From positions 1-28,088 of the IMG/VR virus record IMGVR_UViG_3300037226_000066: a DNA stretch of 28,088 nt; one strand, written 5' to 3'. Origin of the DNA: a virus. Below, piece by piece: positions 17,467 through 24,777 of this stretch (positions are counted from its first letter, which is position 1; every line of letters begins with the position of its first letter). The translations under genes and the position numbers were made by a program. The notes under the pieces are model-generated. The model did no database searches. It saw nothing but the letters and a program-made list of their open reading frames with translations, and was not told where the DNA came from.

Positions 17467-17966
17467 CAGTCGTGCCCACCCTGGAATTCGGCGCCCACGA
17501 TCGCGAGCCTGGCGGCGTGTCGGCATGCCTCGACGATTCGCTTGCTGGCGCGCTCGAACACTCGCAGACCCTTGGGCTGCCAAATGCCGCGGCGCTTGAT
17601 GGCCGCGGCGATGGCGTAGGCGGCGGAACGCTCCATGCCGTGCCGCTGCGCCCAGCCCATGAGGGCCTGGATGCCGGCCTTGCCGACGCCGAAGCCCGGC
17701 CGGCGACCACCATCAACGATAGACGCCTTGGGATCTTTCGAGTAGATGCGACCACCGTCGTCAATCGCCATCGTGAACCACGAGTTGGCGTAGGTGCGTC
17801 GGTCAACTGGAGGGCGCGGCTTGGTGGCGTTGATCTCCTCGTTGACGATCACTCGTCCCCGTTGTTGCAACGTCTGCCGCACCCCTCTCACGGCCGCCGC
17901 GTGGCGCTCTCTGGGAATTCGTGAGATGTAGCCGCCCAAGTCTCGAAGCTGCACGTGGCGAATCAC
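17466..17966 (-). CDS. Neck / head-tail connector, HK97 gp10-like or virion morphogenesis type
   Basis: This is a 166-residue basic protein overlapping the upstream gene by four bases (ATGA). The layout matches gp10-like/gpS-like tail completion proteins. It has an N-terminal helix (AAVRGVRQTLQQRGRVIVNE), then 'PPVDRRTYANSWFTMAIDDG' and 'GRIYSKDPKASIVDGGRRPG'. This is the usual 'P-DTG-L-SW ... I-N-A-Y-EGR' order, followed by a C-terminal amphipathic helix. It contributes to the neck joining head and tail. The neighbours support this. Confidence 0.6.
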   Translation of the reverse strand: MIRHVQLRDLGGYISRIPRERHAAAVRGVRQTLQQRGRVIVNEEINATKPRPPVDRRTYANSWFTMAIDDGGRIYSKDPKASIVDGGRRPGFGVGKAGIQALMGWAQRHGMERSAAYAIAAAIKRRGIWQPKGLRVFERASKRIVEACRHAARLAIVGAEFQGGHD

Positions 17967-18547
17967 GACGCCACCTCGGGCTCAACCTCGTAGGAGGTCG
18001 ACTGCTTGGTCAGATTCACGCGCCAGTGCAGCCCGGTGCGGTTCAGCATCGGGACACCACTCGGCACGTACCGCCGCGGCTTGGTGGGTGGGCACGTGTT
18101 GCGGCGCTCCCGCACTTCCCAGAAGAACTCGACGTTGCCGGCGCTCGTCTGTGGTCTCACCGGATCGGCCATGTCGGGCGTGGTGCCCAGTAGGTCAGCC
18201 TCGCTGAACCGCTGGCTGATACGATCGATGAAGAGTCCGCCGCCTTCCGTCTGGCCGAAAGCCGACGCGGCGAACGTGGTGCTGAGCATGTCCTGGACGC
18301 GCGGGGTCGGCAGGATCTCGATTCGCGACGTCTCGACCGGCCGCCCGAGTCCTCGCTTTCCCGGCCAGCGCCAATGCACCAGGAATACCTGATAGGGACG
18401 GACCCCGAGATCAGTGGCAATCTGGCGGATGCGATCGCATGTGGGGCCGAGCGAGTCAGCCAACGAACGCCGCGGCGTCTCGGGATGCACCTGTCCCGCG
18501 ATGGCCGGAATCTCGGCCAAGACGTCGCTCGGAGAAGTGCGGTCCAT
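17963..18547 (-). CDS. Neck-region protein, unknown family
   Basis: This is a 194-residue protein starting at ATG 18547, which shares its first base with the preceding stop (TGATG), and ending in a four-base overlap with the gp10-like gene. Segments of note are SLADSLGPTCDRIRQIATDL (helix), YQVFLVHWRWPGKRGLGRPV (aromatic/basic strand pair) and GLFIDRISQRFSEADLLG. It lies in the neck gene block, so a head-closure or stopper role is plausible. I do not recognise the family. Confidence 0.55.
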   Translation of the reverse strand: MDRTSPSDVLAEIPAIAGQVHPETPRRSLADSLGPTCDRIRQIATDLGVRPYQVFLVHWRWPGKRGLGRPVETSRIEILPTPRVQDMLSTTFAASAFGQTEGGGLFIDRISQRFSEADLLGTTPDMADPVRPQTSAGNVEFFWEVRERRNTCPPTKPRRYVPSGVPMLNRTGLHWRVNLTKQSTSYEVEPEVAS

Positions 18548-18945
18548 CAGGAGGCGTCCCCCGCGATGAAGTAGCTGACGGTGGAGTTGGTCCCGATGAA
18601 CTTGATGGCCGTGAAGGCGTCGTCGGGGTTCGGCTGGTGGAAAATCTGCATCCCGCCACCGCTGAGGGGAATCTCTTGATCGACACCGGCGGCGCTCGTC
18701 AACAGCATCTTCGCGCTGTCACCGGTCGCGCGAACGATCAGCACCCGGACCTTAACGACGTTCTCCAATGGAAGGACGAACGGCGCCAGTAACGTCGCGC
18801 CGCTGATGTCGTCCTGACTGGTCTTGCTGGCCTCGTAGGCCGCGCAGAAGCTCGTATCGAACGGCCCGCAGGCGAGCCCAATGGAACAACCACTCGATGC
18901 GGTTCCGATCGCAATCCCAGAGTGCTTCACGATCACGGGGCTCAT
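18547..18945 (-). CDS. Small virion-region protein, unknown
   Basis: This is a 132-residue protein started at ATG 18945 (TGATG overlap). A GTG one codon upstream gives an equally good four-base overlap. It is beta-rich and hydrophobic with few charges. Segments such as VIVKHSGIAIGTASSGCSIG and VVKVRVLIVRATGDSAKMLL suggest a compact beta-sandwich, similar in style to capsid decoration or stopper proteins. Position is between a head-completion-like gene and the neck genes. Confidence 0.55.
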   Translation of the reverse strand: MSPVIVKHSGIAIGTASSGCSIGLACGPFDTSFCAAYEASKTSQDDISGATLLAPFVLPLENVVKVRVLIVRATGDSAKMLLTSAAGVDQEIPLSGGGMQIFHQPNPDDAFTAIKFIGTNSTVSYFIAGDAS

Positions 18946-19358
18946 CACGCCACCCCGATCATGCCGGTCTGAACCTTGCCACCGAGCGACTGCAGCGCCT
19001 TGAACCGCGCCGAGAAGGGGTAGATCGTACAGTGCAGGGTGTCCGATAGGCGGGCCACTTGCCGCATATACTCGCCCTCCAGCATGTTGGTCTCGTTGGC
19101 GTTCAGCTCGATGCCGTCGACCTTGCTGGCCTGCATGCGAATCTGGGCGTCGACGATGGCCCCGTCGATCATGTCGAGTCGGGCCACCAGCTCGCGAACA
19201 AGCGACTCAGCCGCCGGCAGCAACAGCACGAAGGACCGTTCCAGCAGAGTCATCAGGGGACTGTCGAGGGGAACGCCGGCCGACAACGAAGGGCCAGCCG
19301 AAAGGTTCGGATAGCCCATGTGGTAGCGGATGCGGACCTTTTCCCCGTCGCTCAGCAT
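18945..19358 (-). CDS. Head-completion / connector-like protein
   Basis: This is a 137-residue protein that starts one base after the upstream stop. The opening DGEKVRIRYHMGYPNLSAG, with 'RYHLGYP', is a recurring start of small phage head-tail connector proteins. A long helical part follows (FVLLLPAAESLVRELVARLD to MLEGEYMRQVARLSDTLHC). An adaptor role between portal and tail is inferred from position and helical content. The recollection of the opening motif is from general familiarity, not a search. Confidence 0.5.
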   Translation of the reverse strand: MLSDGEKVRIRYHMGYPNLSAGPSLSAGVPLDSPLMTLLERSFVLLLPAAESLVRELVARLDMIDGAIVDAQIRMQASKVDGIELNANETNMLEGEYMRQVARLSDTLHCTIYPFSARFKALQSLGGKVQTGMIGVA

Positions 19359-19359
19359 G

Positions 19360-19737
19360 TCAGGTGACCGGCTCCGTGCGTACCTGGTTCAGAATCTCGC
19401 GGAACCCCGAGTTGCTGTAGACGTTGGCGTCGAGCACGTCGCCGGCGGTGAACCGGCAAGGGTAGCCACCGATGATGACCTTGGCGCTCTGGAGCACGCG
19501 CACCCGCGTGCGTGGGGCTTCGACGACGGGCATCTTGATGTCGTCCGGCGTGGTGTCGCCCATGAAGTTCTGCGCCACCGTGACGTCCAGTGCCTCGACG
19601 GGCGAGTGCTCGGCCTGGAACTCTTCGACCGTCACCGCCACCCCGGCGAGGGGATCTTCTTTGACGGCCGCGGCAGGGGCCACGCCCTCGCCCGGCTTGT
19701 CCTTCTTCTTGGCTGACCTATCGCTCATCAGGCTCAT
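19360..19737 (-). CDS. Small head-region protein, unknown
   Basis: This is a 125-residue protein with an AGGAGA ribosome-binding site seven bases before ATG 19737. This is the first coding signal after the structured-RNA region, so translation restarts here independently. The first 35 residues are charged and low complexity (SDRSAKKKDKPGEG). The remainder is a small beta-rich domain (RTRVRVLQSAKVIIGGYPCR, then FTAGDVLD), which resembles short 'FTAGDV' barrel-like domains seen in virion accessory proteins. The function is unknown. Confidence 0.6.
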   Translation of the reverse strand: MSLMSDRSAKKKDKPGEGVAPAAAVKEDPLAGVAVTVEEFQAEHSPVEALDVTVAQNFMGDTTPDDIKMPVVEAPRTRVRVLQSAKVIIGGYPCRFTAGDVLDANVYSNSGFREILNQVRTEPVT

Positions 19738-19739
19738 GG

Positions 19740-20270
19740 GGTTTCTCCTGGTCGAAAAGAGGCGGGACGTAGGACTCCAGCGCGTGCAGATACATGCTTT
19801 GTCCCAGCACGATGGGGTCTGCTCTTGCGAGAGCCGAACGTCATGGCCGAAGCCACCGGCCGACGAAAATCATCGGGGCCGCCAGAGGGGGACGCGGTTC
19901 CGTGGCCACAGGCCAGGGTCTGCGTTCCCCGAACGCAGCACAACATCTCGGACACGGCACGAGGCCAGTTCGAGTTCGCCATCAAAAACGGGCGCATCCG
20001 CTGAGTGACCAGACCAAGCGAGCGCGTATCCGTAACCATCAGGCGACAAGTGCTGCTAACCGGCATGTTCGTATAGGCGAGCGCCGAAGCACCGCCACCA
20101 CGTCGGCGGGCCAGAACACAGCGACACGATCGCGTGTGTTTACGACTCGAAAAGAGTCCAGGCCCATTTATTGGCCCGAAGGCCAAACTCGACGATGGCA
20201 TACCCGCCGGCTCAAGAGCCGTTCGTGTCGGGTATGCCTCGTGTCCAAACATAGCTCCTCTGAGACGAGG
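19740..20270 (-). ncRNA. Candidate large structured RNA downstream of the capsid gene
   Basis: This gap of about 530 bases lies between the capsid stop and the next ribosome-binding site. No frame gives a convincing protein, but the minus strand is packed with hairpins. They include a 10-bp helix 20238-20229/20206-20197 enclosing a 6-bp hairpin 20221-20216/20213-20208. A TTGGCC stem with TTCG loop lies at 20186-20171, GACTC/GAGTC at 20158-20144, and a bulged 10-bp hairpin at 20140-20115. A bulged 8-bp stem with TTCG loop lies at 20096-20076, and a perfect 8-bp stem at 19938-19920. Further stems are at 19915-19903, 19876-19860, 19856-19843 (TTCG loop) and 19834-19821. Three stems contain G-U pairs valid only on this strand. 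The style resembles GOLLD/ROOL phage RNAs; class membership is not established. Confidence 0.7.
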
Positions 20271-20274
20271 TTGG

Positions 20275-21699
20275 CTAGACGTGCTCGCAAACGACGCAGC
20301 GCTTATAGCGCGCAGAGTCACCAGTCGCCGCGTCGGTGCGGGTCGGCCAGTCCATGATGGTCTTCCACACGCCGGTCACGAGATCGCCCATCACGTTGAC
20401 AGGCGCCCGAAGGTAGCACTGCACGCGATCGACGTTCACTTCCACTCCGTTGTTGGTGAGCTGGCTGAAGTCGCCAATCTCGCCGTTGATGCCGGCCTCA
20501 GTGATGAGCCCGCGCAGGTCCGCGTAGTACTCGTAGATGGCCTCGGCGCCGATGAAGATGGGGCGCTGCACTTCCGTGCTCGGGATCGCGCTGACGGTGG
20601 CGCCAGTCGTGAACTCGCCTCCGAAGCGCTCGCCCGTTCGCGGGTTGCCGTTGTAGGTGTTCTGCAGGCCGCCCGCGATGGTGGACTTCTTCGGGGTCTC
20701 GGTGTCGTTGAACACCAGGGTGCCCAGCACGTCGCCCAGCGTGAACTCCTTGTACCAGTAGTAGTCGGGCAGCGAGGTCAGGAGTCTCTGCGCCTCGTCG
20801 CTCGCGAAGAGCTGGTTCTTGGAGTAGCTGTTGAAGTGCGAGTGGTAGAAGCCGTCGGGCATCTTGGGGACGTTCGAGTCCTCCAGGCGAGCGACCGCCT
20901 GGCGGAACATGTCGAACGTGAACACCGAGGCCGCCAGAAGACCGTCGACCGACAGCATGGTCGATGCCGGCCGCACGATGAACGAGCAGTCGTCCGACCA
21001 GACCGGATCACGTACTGCCAGCGTCACGGTTTCCGTCACCGTCAGAACGCCGGGGCCCGTCTCGTCTCCCGAGTACGTCGGGGTGAACCCCGTCGCGGTG
21101 GCGTCGTGGGTGACACCGCCGTTCTTGTAGTGGATCTTGAGCGGGTTGGTGACCGAGATGGCCGCGAACTGCACGGGCGAGCCGGCCGACAGGTCGGGGC
21201 GGCGCGCGGTCGTGAGACCGTTCAACCGAGCGACCGTGATGGTGGTGCCGGACGCCTGCACTGCCGTGCAGACCGTCTGCCCACTCAGACCGGCGTTGTA
21301 GAGACGGTCACGCACGCAGCGGTTGAGCGACTGCGCGGCATGCAGGCCGAGCTGATGCACGTTGTTGGTGAACAGGTTGGCGATCGCCACGATGCTCGTC
21401 GGCATGCTGGTGTCGGGGCACCGACCGGCATACTGATGGAGCTGCATGTTCCACTGCTCTTTTTCGTAGTCGATCGCTTCCGGCTCGTCGCGCGGGTTCA
21501 ACGGGTTGGTGGTGGGGGCCATCAAACCGTTCCCCGTGAAGACGAACTGATCGCCGGCCTGGCCGGGCTGCAACACGGGGGCTGCTTCGCCGCGGAACAG
21601 GTTGCGCGGGTACAGCGCGTCCTTCATCTCGCGGATGAGGGCGTTGTCTTGCACGAGGGCGCGAATCGTCGGATCTTGCTGAATGACTGAGAAGTCCAT
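20275..21699 (-). CDS. Major capsid protein
   Basis: This is a 474-residue protein with an AGAGGAA ribosome-binding site before ATG 21699. It follows a scaffold-like gene and opens the virion block. Features consistent with an HK97-fold capsid subunit of the N4 gp56-like type are an N-terminal helical part (TIRALVQDNALIREMKDALY) and a 'LGLHAAQSLNRCVRDRLYNA' spine helix. Later come 'DMFRQAVARLEDSNVPKM' and 'FYHSHFNSYSKNQLFASD' (P-domain-like region), and a late 'PIFIGAEAIYEYYADLRGLI' segment. The C-terminus ends KRCVVCEHV with a CxxC pair, which is unusual. The family call is by pattern; gene order strongly supports it. Confidence 0.8.
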   Translation of the reverse strand: MDFSVIQQDPTIRALVQDNALIREMKDALYPRNLFRGEAAPVLQPGQAGDQFVFTGNGLMAPTTNPLNPRDEPEAIDYEKEQWNMQLHQYAGRCPDTSMPTSIVAIANLFTNNVHQLGLHAAQSLNRCVRDRLYNAGLSGQTVCTAVQASGTTITVARLNGLTTARRPDLSAGSPVQFAAISVTNPLKIHYKNGGVTHDATATGFTPTYSGDETGPGVLTVTETVTLAVRDPVWSDDCSFIVRPASTMLSVDGLLAASVFTFDMFRQAVARLEDSNVPKMPDGFYHSHFNSYSKNQLFASDEAQRLLTSLPDYYWYKEFTLGDVLGTLVFNDTETPKKSTIAGGLQNTYNGNPRTGERFGGEFTTGATVSAIPSTEVQRPIFIGAEAIYEYYADLRGLITEAGINGEIGDFSQLTNNGVEVNVDRVQCYLRAPVNVMGDLVTGVWKTIMDWPTRTDAATGDSARYKRCVVCEHV

Positions 21700-21749
21700 G
21701 GGTTCCTCTTTCTGTGTTGGTGATTCCTGCTAGCCCCCGTGCCCCTGCC

Positions 21750-22592
21750 TTACCCCAGCCCGGTCGATGCGCTGCGAAGGCCCTTGTTGCGCTTGTAGGC
21801 TTCGAACTGCTGCTTCGTCATCGACATGACGTCGACCTTGCCGGCTGCACCGGCTGCCGCGGCGGTGGCGCCTGGCCTGGGCGCCGTGTGCGATCCTGGG
21901 ATAGCCCCGGTGGTTCCTGTGGTCGCAGGGACCGTGACTTCTCCGAAAAGGTGCGGGTGCTGCTCGCGAAGGCCATTGAAGTACGCCTTCTCGTCGAGCT
22001 TCGCCAACTCCTCTTCGCTCTTCCCTTCCTGCGCCCGAAGGTACAGGGTGATTGCGTAGTCGGTATCCCGGATGCCGCACCCGAAGGCGATGCGCTCCAG
22101 ATTGGCCTTGGCCTCGATGGCGTTGGCCCGGTTTTCCGCCTTGCGCCTGCGCTGCTTTTCGATCGTCAGTGCCCGTTCACGCTGTTCGTCTGCGCGCTTC
22201 CACTTGGTCCGATCCTGCTCGTACTTCGCCATGGCCTGACGGTCATTGCGATTCTTGGGCGGGAGCGGAGGCTGTTCGGTCGTCGCGGGAGCCGCTGGCG
22301 GCTGGACCGGTTGTCGGCCCTTGGGCGCTACCCGCAAGGCATCCAGGTGCTGGAGCATGGCCGCGTGGTTGGCGAAGCCTCGTTCCGTTGCCTGTTTGTC
22401 CAGCTCAGCCTGAAACGCCAGTCTTCCCTTCGTCTCTGCCTTCTTCAATCGCTCGGAGAAGACACGACTCGGGAGAACGACGTTCTTGCCTTGCTGTGCG
22501 GGTTGTTCCGCCGGTGTCGGCGGGACCACTGCTGGGGTTTGGGTGGGCGGTGGATTTGCTGCTGGTGTCTCTACTGCTACTGGCTCTGGCAT
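21750..22592 (-). CDS. Capsid scaffolding-like protein
   Basis: This is a 280-residue protein with an AAGGAG ribosome-binding site before ATG 22592, immediately upstream of the capsid gene. The N-terminus is a Pro/Ala/Thr-rich disordered tract (about residues 1-35). A long charged helical region follows (KRADEQRERALTIEKQRRRK, then AENRANAIEAKANLERIA). The short C-terminal helix VMSMTKQQFEAYKRNKG is of the kind that contacts capsid subunits in scaffold proteins. Composition and position are typical of scaffolds, which direct procapsid assembly and leave before DNA packaging. No protease motif is seen. Confidence 0.7.
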   Translation of the reverse strand: MPEPVAVETPAANPPPTQTPAVVPPTPAEQPAQQGKNVVLPSRVFSERLKKAETKGRLAFQAELDKQATERGFANHAAMLQHLDALRVAPKGRQPVQPPAAPATTEQPPLPPKNRNDRQAMAKYEQDRTKWKRADEQRERALTIEKQRRRKAENRANAIEAKANLERIAFGCGIRDTDYAITLYLRAQEGKSEEELAKLDEKAYFNGLREQHPHLFGEVTVPATTGTTGAIPGSHTAPRPGATAAAAGAAGKVDVMSMTKQQFEAYKRNKGLRSASTGLG

Positions 22593-22610
22593 GACTCGCT
22601 CCTTGTGGGG

Positions 22611-22766
22611 CTACTCGTTTTCGTCGCGGTCATCCGGCTGTATCGTCGCCGTCGTCACGAGTGACGACTTCAACGGGCGGGCGCTCGCAAGTATTCGAGT
22701 CACGTTGTGCGGGACAGAGGCGCCCTCGGTGGATCCGAGGCTGGCGTATGTCCCGCGAAAATTCAT
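22611..22766 (-). CDS. Small 51-residue protein, unknown
   Basis: Starting at ATG 22766, the frame encodes 51 residues (MNFRGTYASLGSTEGASVP ... IQPDDRDENE) and ends 18 bases before the scaffold gene. The upstream part of the same frame overlaps the preceding gene and is not needed. The ribosome-binding site is weak. The composition is protein-like and it fills an otherwise empty 190-base gap. A 6-bp hairpin lies near its start (22726-22742). The function is unknown. Confidence 0.5.
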   Translation of the reverse strand: MNFRGTYASLGSTEGASVPHNVTRILASARPLKSSLVTTATIQPDDRDENE

Positions 22767-22786
22767 TGCTTCAATCGCTTCGGCGG

Positions 22787-23554
22787 CTACTCCGACATGG
22801 GGCGCAGAAGGCACGAGACCTTCTGCGACAGGTCGCTCTTGGCGTAGATCACGTCGCACGCCGTGACGGCGTCGACGATCGCGAACGTCAGGTTGACGCT
22901 GCCGTCCCAGTACACTTCACCGGTGACGGGCGCGCGGCTGGAGTTGCGAGTGATCGTCTTCACGCCCGTGGTGGTGCCCGCGGTCGCGTTGACGGTGATG
23001 AGACCGTTGGTGGTCGGAGCTTGGGCCAGTGCCACGGCGACGCCGGTGCCGGGCGTCACGCTGATGCCCGTTTGTGTCGCGCCGCCGATAGTTCCGGCGG
23101 TGTTGATGGTCGCCATCTCGGAGCGCAGAGCGCTGATGTCGACCACGGCCGCGTTCTGCTTGGTCGCAATGGCGCTGATGTCGACCACGGCCGCATCCAG
23201 CTTGGCCTTGACGGCGATGAGGTCGGTCACCGCCGCGTTGACCTGGGTCTTGAGACTGTTCACCAACGCGGCCACGATGGATTGATCAGGGGATGCGTAG
23301 GCGGCGGAAGCGGGGCTCACCGCAGTGGCAGCCGAGACTCCGGTAGCCGTGATGGTCGTGACGCCAGTGGCGGTCGGGGTGATGGCACCCGTGGCCGTCA
23401 CGGCCGAGATGGTCGTGTTGGCGTTGCGGGTGTCGAGCAAGATCGACAGGATGTCGCCCAGAGGCGCCTTGACAATGGCGTCCGACACCACGCCGAGCTT
23501 GGTGCTGTTCAGGTTGTCGCGGACGGTGCTGACTTTCGTGGTCGTGCTGGACAT
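22787..23554 (-). CDS. Head-associated fibre/decoration-like protein
   Basis: This is a 255-residue protein with a GAGGAG ribosome-binding site before ATG 23554. Residues about 45-80 are Thr/Ala/Val-rich with a repeating 'TATG' motif. Residues about 90-150 are a heptad-like helical stretch with the repeated unit AAVVDISA, which suggests a trimeric coiled coil. The last 90 residues are beta-rich (GEVYWDGSVNLTFAIVDAVT). A coiled-coil stalk followed by a beta head is typical of head fibres and decoration trimers. Position just before the scaffold and capsid genes fits. The exact family is not recognised. Confidence 0.55.
   Translation of the reverse strand: MSSTTTKVSTVRDNLNSTKLGVVSDAIVKAPLGDILSILLDTRNANTTISAVTATGAITPTATGVTTITATGVSAATAVSPASAAYASPDQSIVAALVNSLKTQVNAAVTDLIAVKAKLDAAVVDISAIATKQNAAVVDISALRSEMATINTAGTIGGATQTGISVTPGTGVAVALAQAPTTNGLITVNATAGTTTGVKTITRNSSRAPVTGEVYWDGSVNLTFAIVDAVTACDVIYAKSDLSQKVSCLLRPMSE
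23130..23194 (-). repeat. 23-bp direct repeat in coiled-coil gene
   Basis: The + strand has GCGCTGATGTCGACCACGG plus CCGC at 23130-23152 and again, identically, at 23172-23194. The offset is 42 bases (14 codons), two heptads. It encodes the repeated AAVVDIS unit and suggests growth of the stalk by unit duplication. Confidence 0.85.
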
Positions 23555-23593
23555 GTGAGAATTCTCCTCAGTGGTTTGGGTTCCCCGTCGCGA

Positions 23594-23743
23594 CTAGTCG
23601 GTGCCGCCCGAGGTCGGTTTGAACGGCAAGGGCCGCTCCTTCAGCGGCATGGCCGTGGAAGCTGTGTCGGTGCTCGGCTCTTCGCTCTTGGGAGAGCCGT
23701 GAGTGGCGTCGTATTCCTTGATCGGATCGCGGTTCTCAGACAT
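23594..23743 (-). CDS. Small 49-residue protein, unknown
   Basis: This starts at ATG 23743, with a GAGGAGATCCCA ribosome-binding region just upstream. The longer open frame above it overlaps the preceding gene and lacks such a site. The product is hydrophilic and probably disordered (SENRDPIKEYDATHGSPKSE ... FKPTSGGTD). It belongs to a run of short genes at the head of the late operon. The function is unknown. Confidence 0.6.
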   Translation of the reverse strand: MSENRDPIKEYDATHGSPKSEEPSTDTASTAMPLKERPLPFKPTSGGTD

Positions 23744-23756
23744 TGGGATCTCCTCG

Positions 23757-23969
23757 TTACTTGCTGCGCTTCGCGAACGGCAAACGACGCTCGCTCGCTG
23801 GCTTGGTGCTACCGAGCAATGGTTTTTCAACTTGTGCCTGTGCGGATGCGCCCGGCCCGACCGGATGACCGTCGGGAGCCGCGTGCTGGACGTCCGACTG
23901 AATCCTCGACCCCGAAAGCGCCATCGCCCGACGACGGCCAGGAGACAGGGAACTCTGGTTCAGGCTCAT
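23757..23969 (-). CDS. Small 70-residue basic protein, unknown
   Basis: ATG 23969 overlaps the preceding gene's stop (ATGA) and has an AAAGGAAA ribosome-binding site. The product is basic and Ser/Pro/Ala-rich (SLNQSSLSPGRRRAMALSG ... ERRLPFAKRSK) and is likely disordered. It ends 13 bases before the next gene's start, so the next ribosome-binding site lies in that gap. The function is unknown. Confidence 0.6.
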   Translation of the reverse strand: MSLNQSSLSPGRRRAMALSGSRIQSDVQHAAPDGHPVGPGASAQAQVEKPLLGSTKPASERRLPFAKRSK

Positions 23970-24232
23970 GTGCGTTTCCTTTCGGGGGCCACGAAAATCG
24001 GCTTGTTCCGCGGATAGCCCGGGATGGTCGACGACAACGCCTGGGGCTTGACGACAATCTTGGTGTCGGGCCCCTTGCCCTCGACCTTCAGGCCGCTCTC
24101 GGGCGCGGGGTTCTCTTCGCCGTCCGGTTCCTGGAGGAACCGCGGGTCAGCCTGAGTGGCCGTTCGTGACAAGTCACTGTTGACCGTCCCGATGGCCGAC
24201 TCGGCCTGTGGCCGCTTGAGGTTGCTCGGCAT
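23966..24232 (-). CDS. Small 88-residue protein, unknown
   Basis: This starts at ATG 24232, which shares one base with the preceding stop (TGATG); a GTG one codon upstream is an alternative. The sequence is polar and Pro/Glu/Lys-rich (RFLQEPDGEENPAPESGLKV ... GYPRNKPIFVAPERKRT). No domain is recognised. It is translationally coupled to its neighbours on both sides. Confidence 0.6.
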   Translation of the reverse strand: MPSNLKRPQAESAIGTVNSDLSRTATQADPRFLQEPDGEENPAPESGLKVEGKGPDTKIVVKPQALSSTIPGYPRNKPIFVAPERKRT

Positions 24233-24777
24233 CACTCGGCCTCGCCCTTGTCGGGCTCTTCCTCTGGCGGTCCCTCGGCGGGGCCGCCGGATTCACCGTC
24301 GTCCTGCTCCTCGCCTTCATTCTCTTCCCCACCTTCCTCGCCACCCTCTTCCTGCTGCTTGCGAACCGCGCGGCACCAGCCGACGAACCCGTCGACGTCT
24401 TCAAGGTCGAGCTCTTCGCCGAGCTTGCGGAAGTCCTTCTTGCCCGCTTCCTCGGTCCATGCGCAGAAGGCGTGAATCTTGTCGGCGTCGACTTCCTCTT
24501 CGAGCTGCTCGACGCCTGCCTTTGGTTGAGCGTCGGTGCCCGTGCGGAACTCGTCGATGATCTCGTTGATGGTGGCGACCGCCGCCTTCAGGTCGGCCGT
24601 GACAGTCTCGACGGTGGCTTCCTCGTCGGAACCTTCGTCGCCCGTCTCTTCCTCGCCAGCCTCTTCATCCGCTTCGCCTCCCGGCTGTTCCTCCTCGTCG
24701 TCGTCCGCCTCGGGAATCGACGTCTGGGAGTCTTTCATCAAGTCCTTGAGCTTTCGCGGATCTACAGCGCTGGTCAT
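24232..24777 (-). CDS. Highly acidic protein opening the late operon
   Basis: This is a 181-residue protein started at ATG 24777, with a GAGGT ribosome-binding site eight bases upstream; a GTG at 24801 is weaker. Two long Glu/Asp-rich low-complexity tracts, at about residues 24-55 and 145-181, flank a helical core. The core contains 'TADLKAAVATINEIIDEF' and 'ADKIHAFCAWTEEAGKKDFR'. Net charge must be strongly negative. Such proteins can act as scaffolds, DNA mimics or chaperones of basic proteins; none of these is shown here. It is the first gene of the leftward operon. Confidence 0.6.
   Translation of the reverse strand: MTSAVDPRKLKDLMKDSQTSIPEADDDEEEQPGGEADEEAGEEETGDEGSDEEATVETVTADLKAAVATINEIIDEFRTGTDAQPKAGVEQLEEEVDADKIHAFCAWTEEAGKKDFRKLGEELDLEDVDGFVGWCRAVRKQQEEGGEEGGEENEGEEQDDGESGGPAEGPPEEEPDKGEAE

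Noticed and set aside
19843-20004. 53-codon plus-strand frame starting MAEATGRRKSSGPPEGD
   Set aside because: It looks protein-like, but it is antisense to the operon, has no ribosome-binding site, and falls entirely within the hairpin-rich stretch.
20144-20158. GACTC-TTTTC-GAGTC as a tRNA T-arm
   Set aside because: The loop has five bases instead of seven and lacks the TTCRA loop sequence. No acceptor or anticodon arms are found around it.
20171-20186. TTGGCC-TTCG-GGCCAA as a rho-independent terminator after the capsid gene
   Set aside because: No T-tract follows on either strand. It fits better as one stem of a larger RNA.
19734-20321. 195-codon open frame on the minus strand (and a 187-codon one on the plus strand) across the gap after the capsid gene
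   Set aside because: The composition is Ser/Arg/Pro/Thr-rich without clear secondary structure. The start overlaps the capsid gene, the internal ATG at 20252 has its AGGAG only two bases away, and the bases are better explained by paired RNA stems.
20134-21690. 518-codon plus-strand open frame opposite the capsid gene
   Set aside because: It is an antisense shadow: repeated V/R/D/H/G composition and no initiation signal.
22661-24169. 502-codon plus-strand open frame opposite the head-region genes
   Set aside because: Its Gly/Arg/Asp/His-rich repetitive composition arises from the reverse complement of Ala/Thr/Val codons, and it spans several well-started minus-strand genes.
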